A stretch of DNA of 64,000 bases from Streptomyces chrestomyceticus JCM 4735 (GCF_003865135.1 NZ_BHZC01000001.1:2108001-2172000); one strand, 5' to 3'; counted from the stretch's first letter, positions 23,505 to 31,896 are shown. The notes: generated from the sequence alone by a model not told the origin. Made by a program: numbers and translations.

Positions 23505-24193
23505 CGGCGGTTGCGAGCGACCGTGTAGACGCGTTCCACGCGGTCGGGGGCGAGCACCCCGCCGAGCCGTCCGAGCAGGGGTATGTCGCGTTCGTCGCGT
23601 ATCACCCGTACGTCGCGCAGTGCCGGATCCAGCTCCACGTCCGCCGCCCCGGCGAAGGCCAGCACCGGCCGCGCCTCCACGCGGAACCGGCAGCCGCGGG
23701 TCAGCACGTACGCGGCGCGCCGGGCGTGCTGCCGGCACTCGCGGACGTACGGCTGCGGCTCGCGGCCACGCCCGGTGCCCACGGTGTCCTCCCCCACCCG
23801 CACCCGGGCCCCGCGTACGTGATGGGTGCCGACGCACAGCACGCCGCCGGGCCCGATGAGCAGGTGCCCGATGACCGCCGCGGGCGGCAGGGGGATGGAG
23901 TGGATCACGTACCAGCCGTCGGCCGCCAGTTGGTCCAGGGCCGTGCCGACGGCCTGTTCGCCGAGGAGCTGCCGGTGCCACGCGTCCTGGGGCGGGCGGC
24001 GGCCGAGCAGGCGGGCGCACCACAACGCCGGCCTGGCGCGCGGCTGCTCGGCGAGCCGGACCCGCAGGGCCTCCCCCGGGCGGTTCGGGGCGAGGTCGTC
24101 GTCCGGCGGCAGGAACAGCCGGTCCGGGTCGCTCGCGTACCGCGTCTCCTGCTTTCCCTCGTGCGCTCCGGGCTCGGGACGGAAGTCACTCAT
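23486..24193 (-). CDS. NERD-domain protein (235 aa)
   Basis: NERD (nuclease-related domain) protein. Middle region: 'HRQLLGEQAVGTALDQLAADGWYVIHSIPLPPAAVIGHLLIGPGGVLCVGTHHVRGARVRVGEDTVGTGRG' matches the family's core (G-E-x-x-x-x-x-L-x-x-L...hh-P-x-x-I-x-H-h-h-I-G-P-x-G-V), though the expected Lys of the K-x-Y motif is replaced by 'GTHHVRG'. Nuclease activity is therefore doubtful. ATG 24193 (MSDFRPEPG) is chosen: 'gggggg' lies 8 nt upstream; ATG 24199 is possible. The C-terminus TWLRA-stop is the unit amplified in the downstream repeat. Confidence 0.75.
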   Translation of the reverse strand: MSDFRPEPGAHEGKQETRYASDPDRLFLPPDDDLAPNRPGEALRVRLAEQPRARPALWCARLLGRRPPQDAWHRQLLGEQAVGTALDQLAADGWYVIHSIPLPPAAVIGHLLIGPGGVLCVGTHHVRGARVRVGEDTVGTGRGREPQPYVRECRQHARRAAYVLTRGCRFRVEARPVLAFAGAADVELDPALRDVRVIRDERDIPLLGRLGGVLAPDRVERVYTVARNRRTWLRA

Positions 24194-24307
24194 ACCCATC
24201 ACCCCCCGATGGCCATGGGAGCAGGCGCCCGGCCCCCGGGCAAGAGGTACGCAGCGGTGTGCGCGCGGACGCAGGGATGCCGGGGAAACGTTGGCCTGAG
24301 GACCACG

Positions 24308-24313
24308 TACGGT
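24308..24313 (+). promoter_or_regulatory. -10-like TACGGT, likely leaderless promoter of the LysE gene
   Basis: TACGGT ends 8 nt before GTG 24322 and no SD is seen between. Confidence 0.35.
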
Positions 24314-24321
24314 TACGTCCT

Positions 24322-25038
24322 GTGTTCTCCTCTCTCCTTGGTTTCACCGCGGTGGCCGTCCTGCTCACCGTCTCGCCGGGACCCGACTTCGCCGTGGTAC
24401 TGCGGACGTCCCTCAGCTCGGGGCGGCGGGCGGCCCTGTGCTCCGCGCTCGGCATAGCCGCGGGCTGCTTCGTGTGGGGACTGGCCGGAGCGGCCGGACT
24501 GACCGCCATGCTGTCGGCGTCGCAGGCGGCGTACGACGCGCTGCGCGTCGCCGGTGCGCTGTACCTGATGTGGCTGGGCTTCCAGGCCCTGCGCAGCGCC
24601 CGCCGCTCCTCGAAGGCGGGACGCGAGGCCAAGGCGAGCCGCACGGAGGCGGGTGGCACCGGGGCGGGTGGCACCGGGGCGGGCGGCACCGGGGCGGGCG
24701 CTCCCGTTCCGGAGACCGGCCCGGCCGACCGGCAGTCGCCGCTCCAGGCGTTCCGCACCGGGCTGCTGACGAACGTCCTGAACCCCAAGGTCGGGGTCGT
24801 GTACATGTCCCTGCTGCCGCAGTTCATCCCGCACGACGCGCCGGTCGTGACCACGACCCTGCTGCTGGTCGCCGTGCATGCCGTACTGGGCCTGGTCTGG
24901 CTCGGCGGGATCGCCCTGGCGGTGCACCGGGCGCGCGCCTTCTTCCAGCGCCCCCGCGTCCGCCGGCGCATGGACCAGGCCACCGGCGGTGTCCTGCTCG
25001 CGCTGGGCGCCGCGGTCGGTGTCGAGACCGCGCGCTGA
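24322..25038 (+). CDS. LysE/RhtB-family exporter (238 aa)
   Basis: Six-helix amino-acid or metabolite exporter. N-terminal 'GFTAVAVLLTVSPGPDFAVVLRTSLSSGRRAALCSALGIAAGCFVWGLAGAAGL' contains the family motif (S-P-G-P...G-x-x-x-G). 'ALYLMWLGFQALRSARR' is helix 3 and 'FRTGLLTNVLNPKVGVVYMSLLPQFI' the N-P-K motif. The central loop carries three exact 'GGTGA' pentapeptide repeats (~residues 113-127), an expansion. GTG 24322 is preferred; a longer frame from 24259 is not membrane-like. The MNIO gene begins 129 bp downstream in the same direction. Confidence 0.88.
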   Translation: MFSSLLGFTAVAVLLTVSPGPDFAVVLRTSLSSGRRAALCSALGIAAGCFVWGLAGAAGLTAMLSASQAAYDALRVAGALYLMWLGFQALRSARRSSKAGREAKASRTEAGGTGAGGTGAGGTGAGAPVPETGPADRQSPLQAFRTGLLTNVLNPKVGVVYMSLLPQFIPHDAPVVTTTLLLVAVHAVLGLVWLGGIALAVHRARAFFQRPRVRRRMDQATGGVLLALGAAVGVETAR

Positions 25039-25167
25039 ACCGCCGGGCACGGCACGTCGCAAGCTCAAATCATGCTCTGAACCCGCGCCCTCCGGGGTTG
25101 GCCCGGCTCCGGCGCGGCGATGAGTACCGGACACCACGGGGGTGCACGAGTGGGAGGGGGAACCACC

Positions 25168-26634
25168 ATGGACCGGCTCGGTACGGGCATCGGCTGGCGG
25201 CCCGAGATAGCGGACGGGATCGCGGAGCTGCCCGGCGTGGACTGGGTGGAAGTCGTCGCCGAGAACATCTGTCCAGGTCATCTCCCACCCGCCCTGCAGG
25301 CACTGCGGGCCCGCGGCACGACCGTGGTGCCCCACGGGGTCTCCCTCGGGCTCGGCGGCGCCGAACGCCCGGACCCGGGCCGGCTGGCCGCGCTCGCCGA
25401 ACGCGCCGAGGCGCTGGGCGCGCCGCTGGTCACCGAGCACATCGCGTTCGTACGGGCCGGAGGCCCGCTGACCGCCTCCCCCGCGATGGAGGCGGGACAC
25501 CTGCTGCCGGTGCCCCGCACCCGCGACGCGCTGGACGTGCTCTGCGAGAACGTCCGGATCGCGCAGGACGCGCTGCCCGTGCCGCTCGCCGTGGAGAACA
25601 TCGCGGCGCTGGTCAACTGGCCCGGCGAGGAGATGACCGAGGGACAGTTCCTCGCCGAACTGGTCGAGCGCACCGGCGTACGACTGCTCATCGACGTCGC
25701 CAACCTCCACACGAATCGGGTGAACCGGAACGAGGACCCGGCCACGGCACTGGACGAGCTGCCGGTCGAGGCCATCGCGTACGTGCACGTGGCGGGCGGC
25801 ATCGAGCGGGACGGGGTCTGGCACGACACCCACGCCCACCCGGTGACCCGGCCCGTCCTGGACGTCCTGGCCGAACTCTGCGCCCGCGTCACCCCGCCCG
25901 GCGTCCTGCTGGAGCGGGACGAGGACTTCCCGGCGACCGGTGAACTGGCCGCCGAACTCGACGCGATCCGCACCGTGCTGAAGGAGGCCCCGACGCCGAC
26001 CGTGCTGCCTGCACCGGCGCCGGCACCCGTACCGAGGCCGCTCCGGGCGACCGGGGTGGCCGTGCCGCGCGGCACGGGCACGGCCACCGGCACAGTCAGC
26101 GCCACCGGCACGGCCACGGCCACCGGCACGGCTGGCGCCACCGGGACGGCCGGGGCCACCGGCACATCCGCGTCCATCGGCACAGCCGGGGCCACCGGCA
26201 CAGCCACGTCCACCACCGACGCCGCCCGCCGGCATCTGGCCGTCGCGCAGACCGCGCTGCTCTCCGCGCTGGTCGCCGGGACACCGGCACCGGAGGGCTT
26301 CGACCGGCGGCGGCTGCTGATCCAGAGCCGGGCGCTGGCCGCCAAGCGGGCCTCCGTCGTCGCCAAGATCGCACCGGAACTGCCGGACATCCTCGGCGGG
26401 GACTACCGGCCCGGCTTCCTCGCCTACGCACGTCACCGGCCACTGCGCCACGGCTACCGCCAGGACGCCATGGACTTCGCCGTCCACCTGCTGGCCGAAG
26501 GACGGCCGGCGGACCCGGACGCCCACCGCCGGCTGACGCAGTGGTGGCGGGACCGCGCCGGTCCCAAACCGCCGCGCGGCGGTCCCGCGCACCGCCTCGC
26601 CCACGCCGTACGCCGCGCTCTCCACCGGAGGTGA
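25168..26634 (+). CDS. DUF692/MNIO enzyme fused to a C-terminal helical domain (488 aa)
   Basis: Multinuclear non-heme iron-dependent oxidase (MNIO, formerly DUF692): a TIM barrel that, in characterised members, modifies cysteine or other residues of ribosomal peptides. Visible ligand-region motifs: '[14 protein letters not shown]', '[11 protein letters not shown]', '[11 protein letters not shown]', '[11 protein letters not shown]', '[15 protein letters not shown]', '[11 protein letters not shown]', 'IAYVHVAGG', 'WHDTHAHPV', '[10 protein letters not shown]' (residues ~5-265). Residues ~290-350 are a Thr/Gly/Ala linker of 'ATGT' repeats. Residues ~352-460 are a helical domain ('[19 protein letters not shown]...[26 protein letters not shown]') that by position and look recalls the DUF2063-type partner of MNIOs; that is inference. 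ATG 25168 has 'gggaggggg' 7 nt upstream. The next gene starts 6 bp on. Confidence 0.85.
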   Translation: MDRLGTGIGWRPEIADGIAELPGVDWVEVVAENICPGHLPPALQALRARGTTVVPHGVSLGLGGAERPDPGRLAALAERAEALGAPLVTEHIAFVRAGGPLTASPAMEAGHLLPVPRTRDALDVLCENVRIAQDALPVPLAVENIAALVNWPGEEMTEGQFLAELVERTGVRLLIDVANLHTNRVNRNEDPATALDELPVEAIAYVHVAGGIERDGVWHDTHAHPVTRPVLDVLAELCARVTPPGVLLERDEDFPATGELAAELDAIRTVLKEAPTPTVLPAPAPAPVPRPLRATGVAVPRGTGTATGTVSATGTATATGTAGATGTAGATGTSASIGTAGATGTATSTTDAARRHLAVAQTALLSALVAGTPAPEGFDRRRLLIQSRALAAKRASVVAKIAPELPDILGGDYRPGFLAYARHRPLRHGYRQDAMDFAVHLLAEGRPADPDAHRRLTQWWRDRAGPKPPRGGPAHRLAHAVRRALHRR

Positions 26635-26639
26635 AGGAC

Positions 26640-27695
26640 ATGCCCGCTCTTCTCATCACCCTGGCGGTCGCCGCCTCCGCACTGCTGCTCGTCGTGCGCA
26701 CCGTCCGTATCGTCCGGTCGGCACCCCGGCCCAAGCACCGCCGGGCGTCCACGTACGAACTGTGGGAGATCGCCTTTCTCGCCGGCGGCCCGGGCCGGGT
26801 GGCGGACGCCGCGATAGCCGGGATGCACCAGGACGGGCGGCTCGCCGTGGGCGGGCCCGGTGTGGTGTCCGTGCGGCAGTCGGTGGCGTACGACCCGGTC
26901 GAGACGGCCGTGCTGGACTCGCTGGCGCGGACCCCGGACGGCTCGCTGGACACCCTGCGCCGCCATGTCATGCGGGCCCCGGCCGTCCAGGCCATCGGCG
27001 ACCGGCTGGCGAAGCGCGGCCTGATGCGGCACCCGCGCGCCGGCCGCCCCTGGCGTCTCCTCGCCGCCTGGCAGACCGGGATCTGCGGGGCGGGTCTCCT
27101 GCTCGCCCTGCTCCTCACCCTCACCGGAGTCATCGGCGGGAAGGGGGCGCCCTTCGTCGTCCAGGTCCTGCCCGCGGCGGTCCTCGGCATCGTGACCGGC
27201 GTGGTGTGCCGGAAGAAGCTGGGGCGGCGGGTCACACCGGCCGGGGCCGCGGCGGTACGGGCGTACCGTACGGTGCACAAGGCGGACCTGGTGAGCGCAT
27301 CGACCCAGTCCGCCGCGCTGATCGTGGCGCTCGGCTCCACCGCGCTGCTGGTGGACGACGCGCTGCGCGACCACCTCGAAGAGGCGCAGCGCGCGACGGT
27401 GGGCGCCTCCGCCGGGGCGTACTCCGGGTCCTCCGGCAGTTCGTCGACCACGTCCACGAACGCGACCTGCGGCTGGAATGTGCCCGACGACGACTCGCAC
27501 ACGTCCTGGTGCGGTTCCTCGTGCGGCGGCGGGTCGGGGTCGGGCTGCGGCGGGTCGTCCTGCGGCGGCGGGGGATCGTCGTGCGGCGGCGGATCGTCGT
27601 GCGGCAGCAGCTCCGGGTCGGGTTGCGGCAGCAGCTCCTCCTCGTCCTGCAGCAGTTCCTCCTCGTCCTGCGGTGGTGGCGGCTGCGGCGGCTGA
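26640..27695 (+). CDS. TIGR04222-type membrane protein with cysteine-rich tail (351 aa)
   Basis: Candidate substrate or partner of the MNIO enzyme. Residues 1-20 are a membrane helix, ~30-125 a conserved soluble domain ('TYELWEIAFLAGGPGRVADAAIAGMHQDGRLAVGGPGVVSV...LRRHVMRAPAVQAIGDRLAKRGLM'), ~140-185 two membrane helices. The tail from ~275 is almost only Gly/Ser/Cys with 11 cysteines spaced 3-15 residues (C-G-S-S-C, G-S-G-C, G-S-S-C...). This matches the TIGR04222 family description (conserved head, low-complexity Cys-rich end). ATG 26640 overlaps the region of the MNIO stop (26632-26634) by context: the shared RBS 'ggaggtgaagg' lies across that stop, so translation is coupled. Confidence 0.85.
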   Translation: MPALLITLAVAASALLLVVRTVRIVRSAPRPKHRRASTYELWEIAFLAGGPGRVADAAIAGMHQDGRLAVGGPGVVSVRQSVAYDPVETAVLDSLARTPDGSLDTLRRHVMRAPAVQAIGDRLAKRGLMRHPRAGRPWRLLAAWQTGICGAGLLLALLLTLTGVIGGKGAPFVVQVLPAAVLGIVTGVVCRKKLGRRVTPAGAAAVRAYRTVHKADLVSASTQSAALIVALGSTALLVDDALRDHLEEAQRATVGASAGAYSGSSGSSSTTSTNATCGWNVPDDDSHTSWCGSSCGGGSGSGCGGSSCGGGGSSCGGGSSCGSSSGSGCGSSSSSSCSSSSSSCGGGGCGG

Positions 27696-27788
27696 GCCGC
27701 GCGGCGTCGGCGGTGCCCGGCACCGCCGACGCCCGTGCCGTCCCGCGCCTCCGGAGCCCCTGATGCGCCTGGAGCCCCTGGGCAACCG

Positions 27789-27819
27789 GTCAACGTACCA
27801 GCGGCCAGGGCACGTTGAC
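27789..27819. promoter_or_regulatory. Perfect 8-bp inverted repeat between TIGR04222 and DUF4142 genes
   Basis: GTCAACGT (27789-27796) and ACGTTGAC (27812-27819) flank a 15-nt spacer. It may be an operator for the DUF4142 gene, 72 bp downstream, or a terminator stem for the MNIO operon. There is no U-rich tract. Confidence 0.4.
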
Positions 27820-27890
27820 GGGGCTTCCCCGAACGGAGGACGGGAGCAGCGCAGGGCGCACTAGCGTGCGGTGCCGCACCAGGAGGCACC

Positions 27891-28685
27891 ATGCGATCCG
27901 TAACCGGCACCGGCCTCGTCGTCGCCGCGCTCGCCGCGACCCTCGCCGCGCTGCTCTTCCCCATCTGGTCGTTCGCCGGCCGGCCCGGCGCGGGCGGGGG
28001 CGTCAACACCCAGACCGTCGCCACCTCGTTCGGCCCGCTGTCCGCGCTCGACCGGGACTTCGTGAACCGCGTACGGCTGGCGGGCCTGTGGGAACTGCCC
28101 GCGGGCCAGCAGGCCCAGCAGCGCGGGACCGTACCGGCCGTACGGGAGGCGGGCGACCATCTCGTCGACGGCCACACCTCGCTCGACCGGCACGTACGCG
28201 AGGTGGCCGCGCAGCTCGGCCTCGGGCTGCCCGACCGGCCCAACGCCCAGCAGCGGCACTGGCTGAGGGAGCTGAGCAGCGCGCGGGGGGCCGCGTACGA
28301 CCGCAAGTTCGCGAACATTCTGCGGCTGGCGCACGGCAAGGTCTTCACCGTCGTCGCGCAGGTCCGCGCGACCACCCGCAACTCGCTCGTCCGCGCTCTG
28401 GCCGACGACGCCAACCGGACGGTCCTGGACCACATCTCCATGCTGGAGCGCACCGGATTCGTCGACTTCGACGCGATCGCCGAGGACGCGGCCACCGCTT
28501 CGCCGCCCCCGAGCCCCTCGGCCCCGCCACCGTCCCTCGGCGCGGTGCCCGCCCCGTCGCCGACGCCCGTCACACCGTCACCGACGTATTCGCTGCCTCC
28601 GCCCGCGACGCCACCCGCCACCGCCGGCGCCACCCGGGCCCCGGCTCCCGCCGAGACCTCCGGCGGCCCGCGTCAACACCCCTGA
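27891..28685 (+). CDS. DUF4142-domain exported protein (264 aa)
   Basis: Starts MRSVTGTGLVVAALAATLAALLFPIWSF, a signal peptide or anchor. Residues ~45-190 are a helical DUF4142 domain: 'FGPLSALDRDFVNRVRLAGLWELPAGQQAQQRGTVPAVREAGDHLVDGHTSLDRHVREVAAQLGLGLP' with the family's D-R-x-F-V and E-x-x-x-A/G-x-x-A spacing, but here with L-W-E-L. The C-terminal 70 residues are a Pro/Ser/Thr-rich tail. DUF4142 proteins are exported, ferritin-like in predicted fold, and of unknown function. RBS 'aggagg' lies 4-9 nt upstream. The next gene starts 14 bp later. Confidence 0.85.
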   Translation: MRSVTGTGLVVAALAATLAALLFPIWSFAGRPGAGGGVNTQTVATSFGPLSALDRDFVNRVRLAGLWELPAGQQAQQRGTVPAVREAGDHLVDGHTSLDRHVREVAAQLGLGLPDRPNAQQRHWLRELSSARGAAYDRKFANILRLAHGKVFTVVAQVRATTRNSLVRALADDANRTVLDHISMLERTGFVDFDAIAEDAATASPPPSPSAPPPSLGAVPAPSPTPVTPSPTYSLPPPATPPATAGATRAPAPAETSGGPRQHP

Positions 28686-28699
28686 GAGAACGGGAAGAA

Positions 28700-30028
28700 G
28701 TGATCTCCCATGCCCGACCACCTGCCCGGCCACCGGGATTCCGGAACCCCCGAGCCCCCGCGGCCGCCCCGCCCTTCGCCGCCACCGCGGCCGTCGCCGC
28801 CCGCCCCCCGGCCCCTCGGCACCGGCGGCGCCTCGGCACCAAGCACCTCGTGCTGATCGCCCTGCTCGCCCTGCTCGGTTCGGCCGGCACCTTCGTCTCC
28901 GTGACCGGCAATGCCTCGGCTCACAACACCACTCCCCCGTCCGGGTCCCCACCCGCCGACTCGTCGTCCTCACCAACGTCACCCAGCGTGACACAGCCCA
29001 CTGACAACGCCTCCGCGACCGCTCCCGGCACCGGTTCCGCCGGGCCGTCGGACACCCCCGCCGACGCCCCTGACGGGCCCGCGGGCCCCACCGGCTCCGG
29101 CACTCCGGCCGACCCCGGCGGCTCGTCCGGCGCCGGCCAAAGCGTCCCGGCAGCAGGCGACTTCGCCGACATCCGCTCCGTACGGCCCGGCCCGCAGCCC
29201 CCGCGCGGCGGACGCGACGCCTCCACCGGCACCTTCACCAGCAACTGCGGCCGCAACGAGAACCGGCACCAGAATCCCGACAACTTCATCGTCACTCCCG
29301 GTGTCGCAAACGGCGCCCACCACCTCCACGACTACGCGGGCAACCGCTCCACGGACGCCTTCTCCACCGACGACTCGCTGCGCGCGGCCGGCACCACCTG
29401 CGCCCGCGGCGACAAGTCGGCGTACTTCTGGCCCGTACTGCGCCGTCTGAGCGGCCAGGACGGCCCGAGCAGCGGCAACGGGCAGGACCCGGCGGACGGG
29501 AACGTGGGCCAGACGCTGACCCCCCGCTCGGTCTCGCTGACCTTCCGCGGCAGCCCGGCGGGCAAGGTCACCGCCATGCCCGAGGGCCTGCGCGCCATCA
29601 CGGGCGACGCCAAGGCGTTCACCAACGGCACCGCCAACGCGCGGGCGCAGTGGACCTGCACCGGCTTCGAGAACCAGCGCCTGGCCGACAAGTACCCGCT
29701 GTGCCCCGGCGGCAGCCAGGCCGTACGGCTGCTGGACTTCCCGAGCTGCTGGGACGGGACGAACAAGGACAGCGCCAACCACCGCACCCACCTCGTCTTC
29801 CCCGACCGGGCCTCGGGCCGCTGCCCCACCGGCACGAAGGCCGTACCGCAGCTCCAGATGCGGCTGGCCTACGCCGTGCAGCCCCGGCCGCGCGCCTTCG
29901 CCCTCGACAGCTTCCCCGAACAACTGCGCAAGCCGGTGACCGACCACGCCGACTTCGCGAACTTCATGCCGCGCGACCTGATGGCGCGCGCGGTGCAGTG
30001 CATCAACTCCGGCCGCCGCTGCCAGTGA
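28700..30028 (+). CDS. DUF1996-domain secreted protein (442 aa)
   Basis: Starts GTG 28700 (VISHARPPARPPGF), directly after the 'gggaag' of the previous gene's end. A basic Pro-rich cytoplasmic lead of ~60 residues precedes the membrane/signal segment 'HLVLIALLALLGSAGTFVSV'. Then comes a ~100-residue Ser/Pro/Asp/Gly linker, and from residue ~175 the DUF1996 domain: 'STGTFTSNCGRNENRHQNPDNFIVTPGVANGAHHLHDYAGNRSTDAFSTDDSL', 'DFPSCWDGTNKDSANHRTHLVFP', six or more cysteines. The conserved H-x-H and Cys pattern suggests a secreted enzyme or metal-binding domain; the family function is unknown. Likely cotranscribed with DUF4142. Confidence 0.88.
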   Translation: MISHARPPARPPGFRNPRAPAAAPPFAATAAVAARPPAPRHRRRLGTKHLVLIALLALLGSAGTFVSVTGNASAHNTTPPSGSPPADSSSSPTSPSVTQPTDNASATAPGTGSAGPSDTPADAPDGPAGPTGSGTPADPGGSSGAGQSVPAAGDFADIRSVRPGPQPPRGGRDASTGTFTSNCGRNENRHQNPDNFIVTPGVANGAHHLHDYAGNRSTDAFSTDDSLRAAGTTCARGDKSAYFWPVLRRLSGQDGPSSGNGQDPADGNVGQTLTPRSVSLTFRGSPAGKVTAMPEGLRAITGDAKAFTNGTANARAQWTCTGFENQRLADKYPLCPGGSQAVRLLDFPSCWDGTNKDSANHRTHLVFPDRASGRCPTGTKAVPQLQMRLAYAVQPRPRAFALDSFPEQLRKPVTDHADFANFMPRDLMARAVQCINSGRRCQ

Positions 30029-30083
30029 GGAACACGGGACCGGGTCCACGCATGGCTGTACGAGCCGAACGGCCGTGACGCCC

Positions 30084-30135
30084 GCACCGCGCTCCACTCG
30101 TTGGGGGCATAGCTCCCGACACCGGAGCGCGGTGC
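30084..30135. terminator. 12-bp perfect hairpin with an inner stem downstream of the DUF1996 gene
   Basis: GCACCGCGCTCC (30084-30095) pairs with GGAGCGCGGTGC (30124-30135). The 28-nt loop holds a second stem, GGGGGC...GCTCCC (one wobble). It lies 56 nt after the DUF1996 stop and 75 nt before the hydrolase start. A terminator is most likely; a structured leader is possible. Confidence 0.55.
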
Positions 30136-30209
30136 TTTACAAGCCCAACCCACGACCCAACCATCCCTTTTGTATGCCCACCGGGCGCCTCCATACGAAG
30201 GGACGGCTT

Positions 30210-31835
30210 GTGAAAGCTGTAGCGCTGTACGGCACCCTCGGGTCGCTGGTCCTGTCCGCCCTCGTCGCCGTCCCCGCGGGCGGAACGACCCGGTCCGCCG
30301 CCGAGACCCCGGCGCCCGCCCCGCCCCGTATCGCCTTCGGCCGCTGCGCCCCCGAGGAGCACCTGCCGGCCGGTGTGGAGTGCGGCCGGCTCACCGTCCC
30401 GCTGGACTACGCCCACCCCAAGGACAAGAAGATCACCCTGACCGTGAGCCGGGCCCGCGCCACCGGCTCCCCCAAGGAGCGCCAGGGCACGCTCGTCTTC
30501 AACCCGGGCGGCCCAGGGGCGTCCAGCATGAACTTCCCGCTGTACGCGAAGGTGGACCGCTGGCGCAGGACGGCACGGGCGTACGACTTCGTCGGCTACG
30601 CGCCGCGCGGTGTCGGACGCTCGGCGCCGCTGTCCTGCCAGGAACCCGCGGAGTACGCCAAGATCCCGAGCGAGAGCCCGCGGCGCCCCTCCGAGGCGTT
30701 CAAGCGCAAGAAGGCCGCCGAGGCGAAGGCGTACGCGCAGGGCTGCGCGCGCAACGCGGGGCCCGCGCTGCGCCACTACACGTCCGCGAACAACGCCCGT
30801 GACCTGGACATGCTGCGCGCCGGGCTCGGCGAGAAGAAGCTCACCTACATGGGCGCCTCCTACGGCACCTACTTCGGGGCGGTGTACGCGACGCTCTTTC
30901 CCGGCCACGTCCGCCGGATGGTCTTCGACAGCGTGGTCAACCCGGACCCCCGGCAGGTCTGGTACCGCAACAACCTCGACCAGAACATCGGCTTCGAGCG
31001 CCGCTGGCAGGACTGGGGCCGCTGGGTGGCCAAGCACCACAAGGTGTACCACCTGGGTACGACATCGCAGGCGGTGCTGCGCGCGTACGACACCGTGCGG
31101 GAGCGGCTGCACAAGCGGCCTCTGGGCGGCAAGGTGGGGTCGGCGCAGTTGCAGGCCGCCTTCCTCAAGACGGGCTACAACGACGCGTACTGGCCGGTGC
31201 GCGCCGCGGCCCTCGCCACGTACGTCAAGGGCGACCCCAGGCTGCTGCTCAAGCAGGCCGCACCGCTGCCGGGCGGCGAGAAGGCGGACGAGAACAGCAA
31301 CGCGGTCTACACGGCCGTGGAGTGCAACGACGGGCTGTGGCCGCGTGACCTGCGGGTCTGGGACCGGGACAACACCGCGAGCGCGCGTGTCGCGCCGTTC
31401 GAGACGTGGGACAACGCCTGGATGAACCTGCCGTGCGCCTTCTGGCCCCGCTACTCACCGAGGGGCGCCGTCCAGGACCCCAACCGGTACGCGGAGGACG
31501 TGACCGACGTGGCCCTGCCGCAGGCGGGCGCGCCGCACCGCCCGGTCGACGTACGGACCGCGCCGGGCGCGCTGCCGCCGGTGCTGCTGCTGGCCGCCGA
31601 GCGGGACGGCGCGACGCCGCACTCCGGGGCGGTCGAGCTGCGGCGCCGGCTGCCCGGCGCGTCGCTGGTGACCGAGCGCGGCGCCGGGACGCACGGTGTC
31701 TCGTTCGGGACGAACGCCTGCGCCAACCAGCATGTGGAGCGGTACCTGCTGACCGGGCGGACCCCGGCGCGGGACACGTTCTGCGGGCCGCGCGCTGAGC
31801 CCAAGCCGGTCATGCCCGCCAAGAAGCGCAAGTAG
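30210..31835 (+). CDS. Secreted alpha/beta hydrolase, tripeptidyl-aminopeptidase type (541 aa)
   Basis: GTG 30210 (VKAVALYGTLGSLVLSALVAVPAGG) gives a Sec signal peptide; 'agggac' is 6-7 nt upstream. Hydrolase core: oxyanion 'LVFNPGGPGAS', 'YDFVGYAPRGVGRSAPLSC', nucleophile elbow 'YMGASYGTYFGAVYATLFPGHV' (Ser near residue 220), acid region 'LLLAAERDGATPHSGA' (Asp), and the C-terminal TAP-like part with the catalytic His in 'GAGTHGVSFG'. Similar Streptomyces secreted enzymes are prolyl/tripeptidyl aminopeptidases (Slp family); exact specificity is inferred. Stop 31835; a strong shared terminator follows. Confidence 0.9.
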   Translation: MKAVALYGTLGSLVLSALVAVPAGGTTRSAAETPAPAPPRIAFGRCAPEEHLPAGVECGRLTVPLDYAHPKDKKITLTVSRARATGSPKERQGTLVFNPGGPGASSMNFPLYAKVDRWRRTARAYDFVGYAPRGVGRSAPLSCQEPAEYAKIPSESPRRPSEAFKRKKAAEAKAYAQGCARNAGPALRHYTSANNARDLDMLRAGLGEKKLTYMGASYGTYFGAVYATLFPGHVRRMVFDSVVNPDPRQVWYRNNLDQNIGFERRWQDWGRWVAKHHKVYHLGTTSQAVLRAYDTVRERLHKRPLGGKVGSAQLQAAFLKTGYNDAYWPVRAAALATYVKGDPRLLLKQAAPLPGGEKADENSNAVYTAVECNDGLWPRDLRVWDRDNTASARVAPFETWDNAWMNLPCAFWPRYSPRGAVQDPNRYAEDVTDVALPQAGAPHRPVDVRTAPGALPPVLLLAAERDGATPHSGAVELRRRLPGASLVTERGAGTHGVSFGTNACANQHVERYLLTGRTPARDTFCGPRAEPKPVMPAKKRK

Positions 31836-31896
31836 CGCGGCGCGCTCAGCGGCGCGCGCGACGGGCCACTGAGCAAGCGACGGTCCGCTCAAGCAG

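Noticed and set aside
28700..28860. Frame starting MPDHLPGHRDSG near 28710 as a separate gene
   Set aside because: It terminates after about 45 codons of Pro-rich sequence; the GTG 28700 frame continues into the DUF1996 domain.
30084..30135. tRNA-like look of 'gggggcatagctccc' inside the hairpin
   Set aside because: No cloverleaf, no T-loop GTTC and no anticodon arm can be built; it is only a stem-loop.
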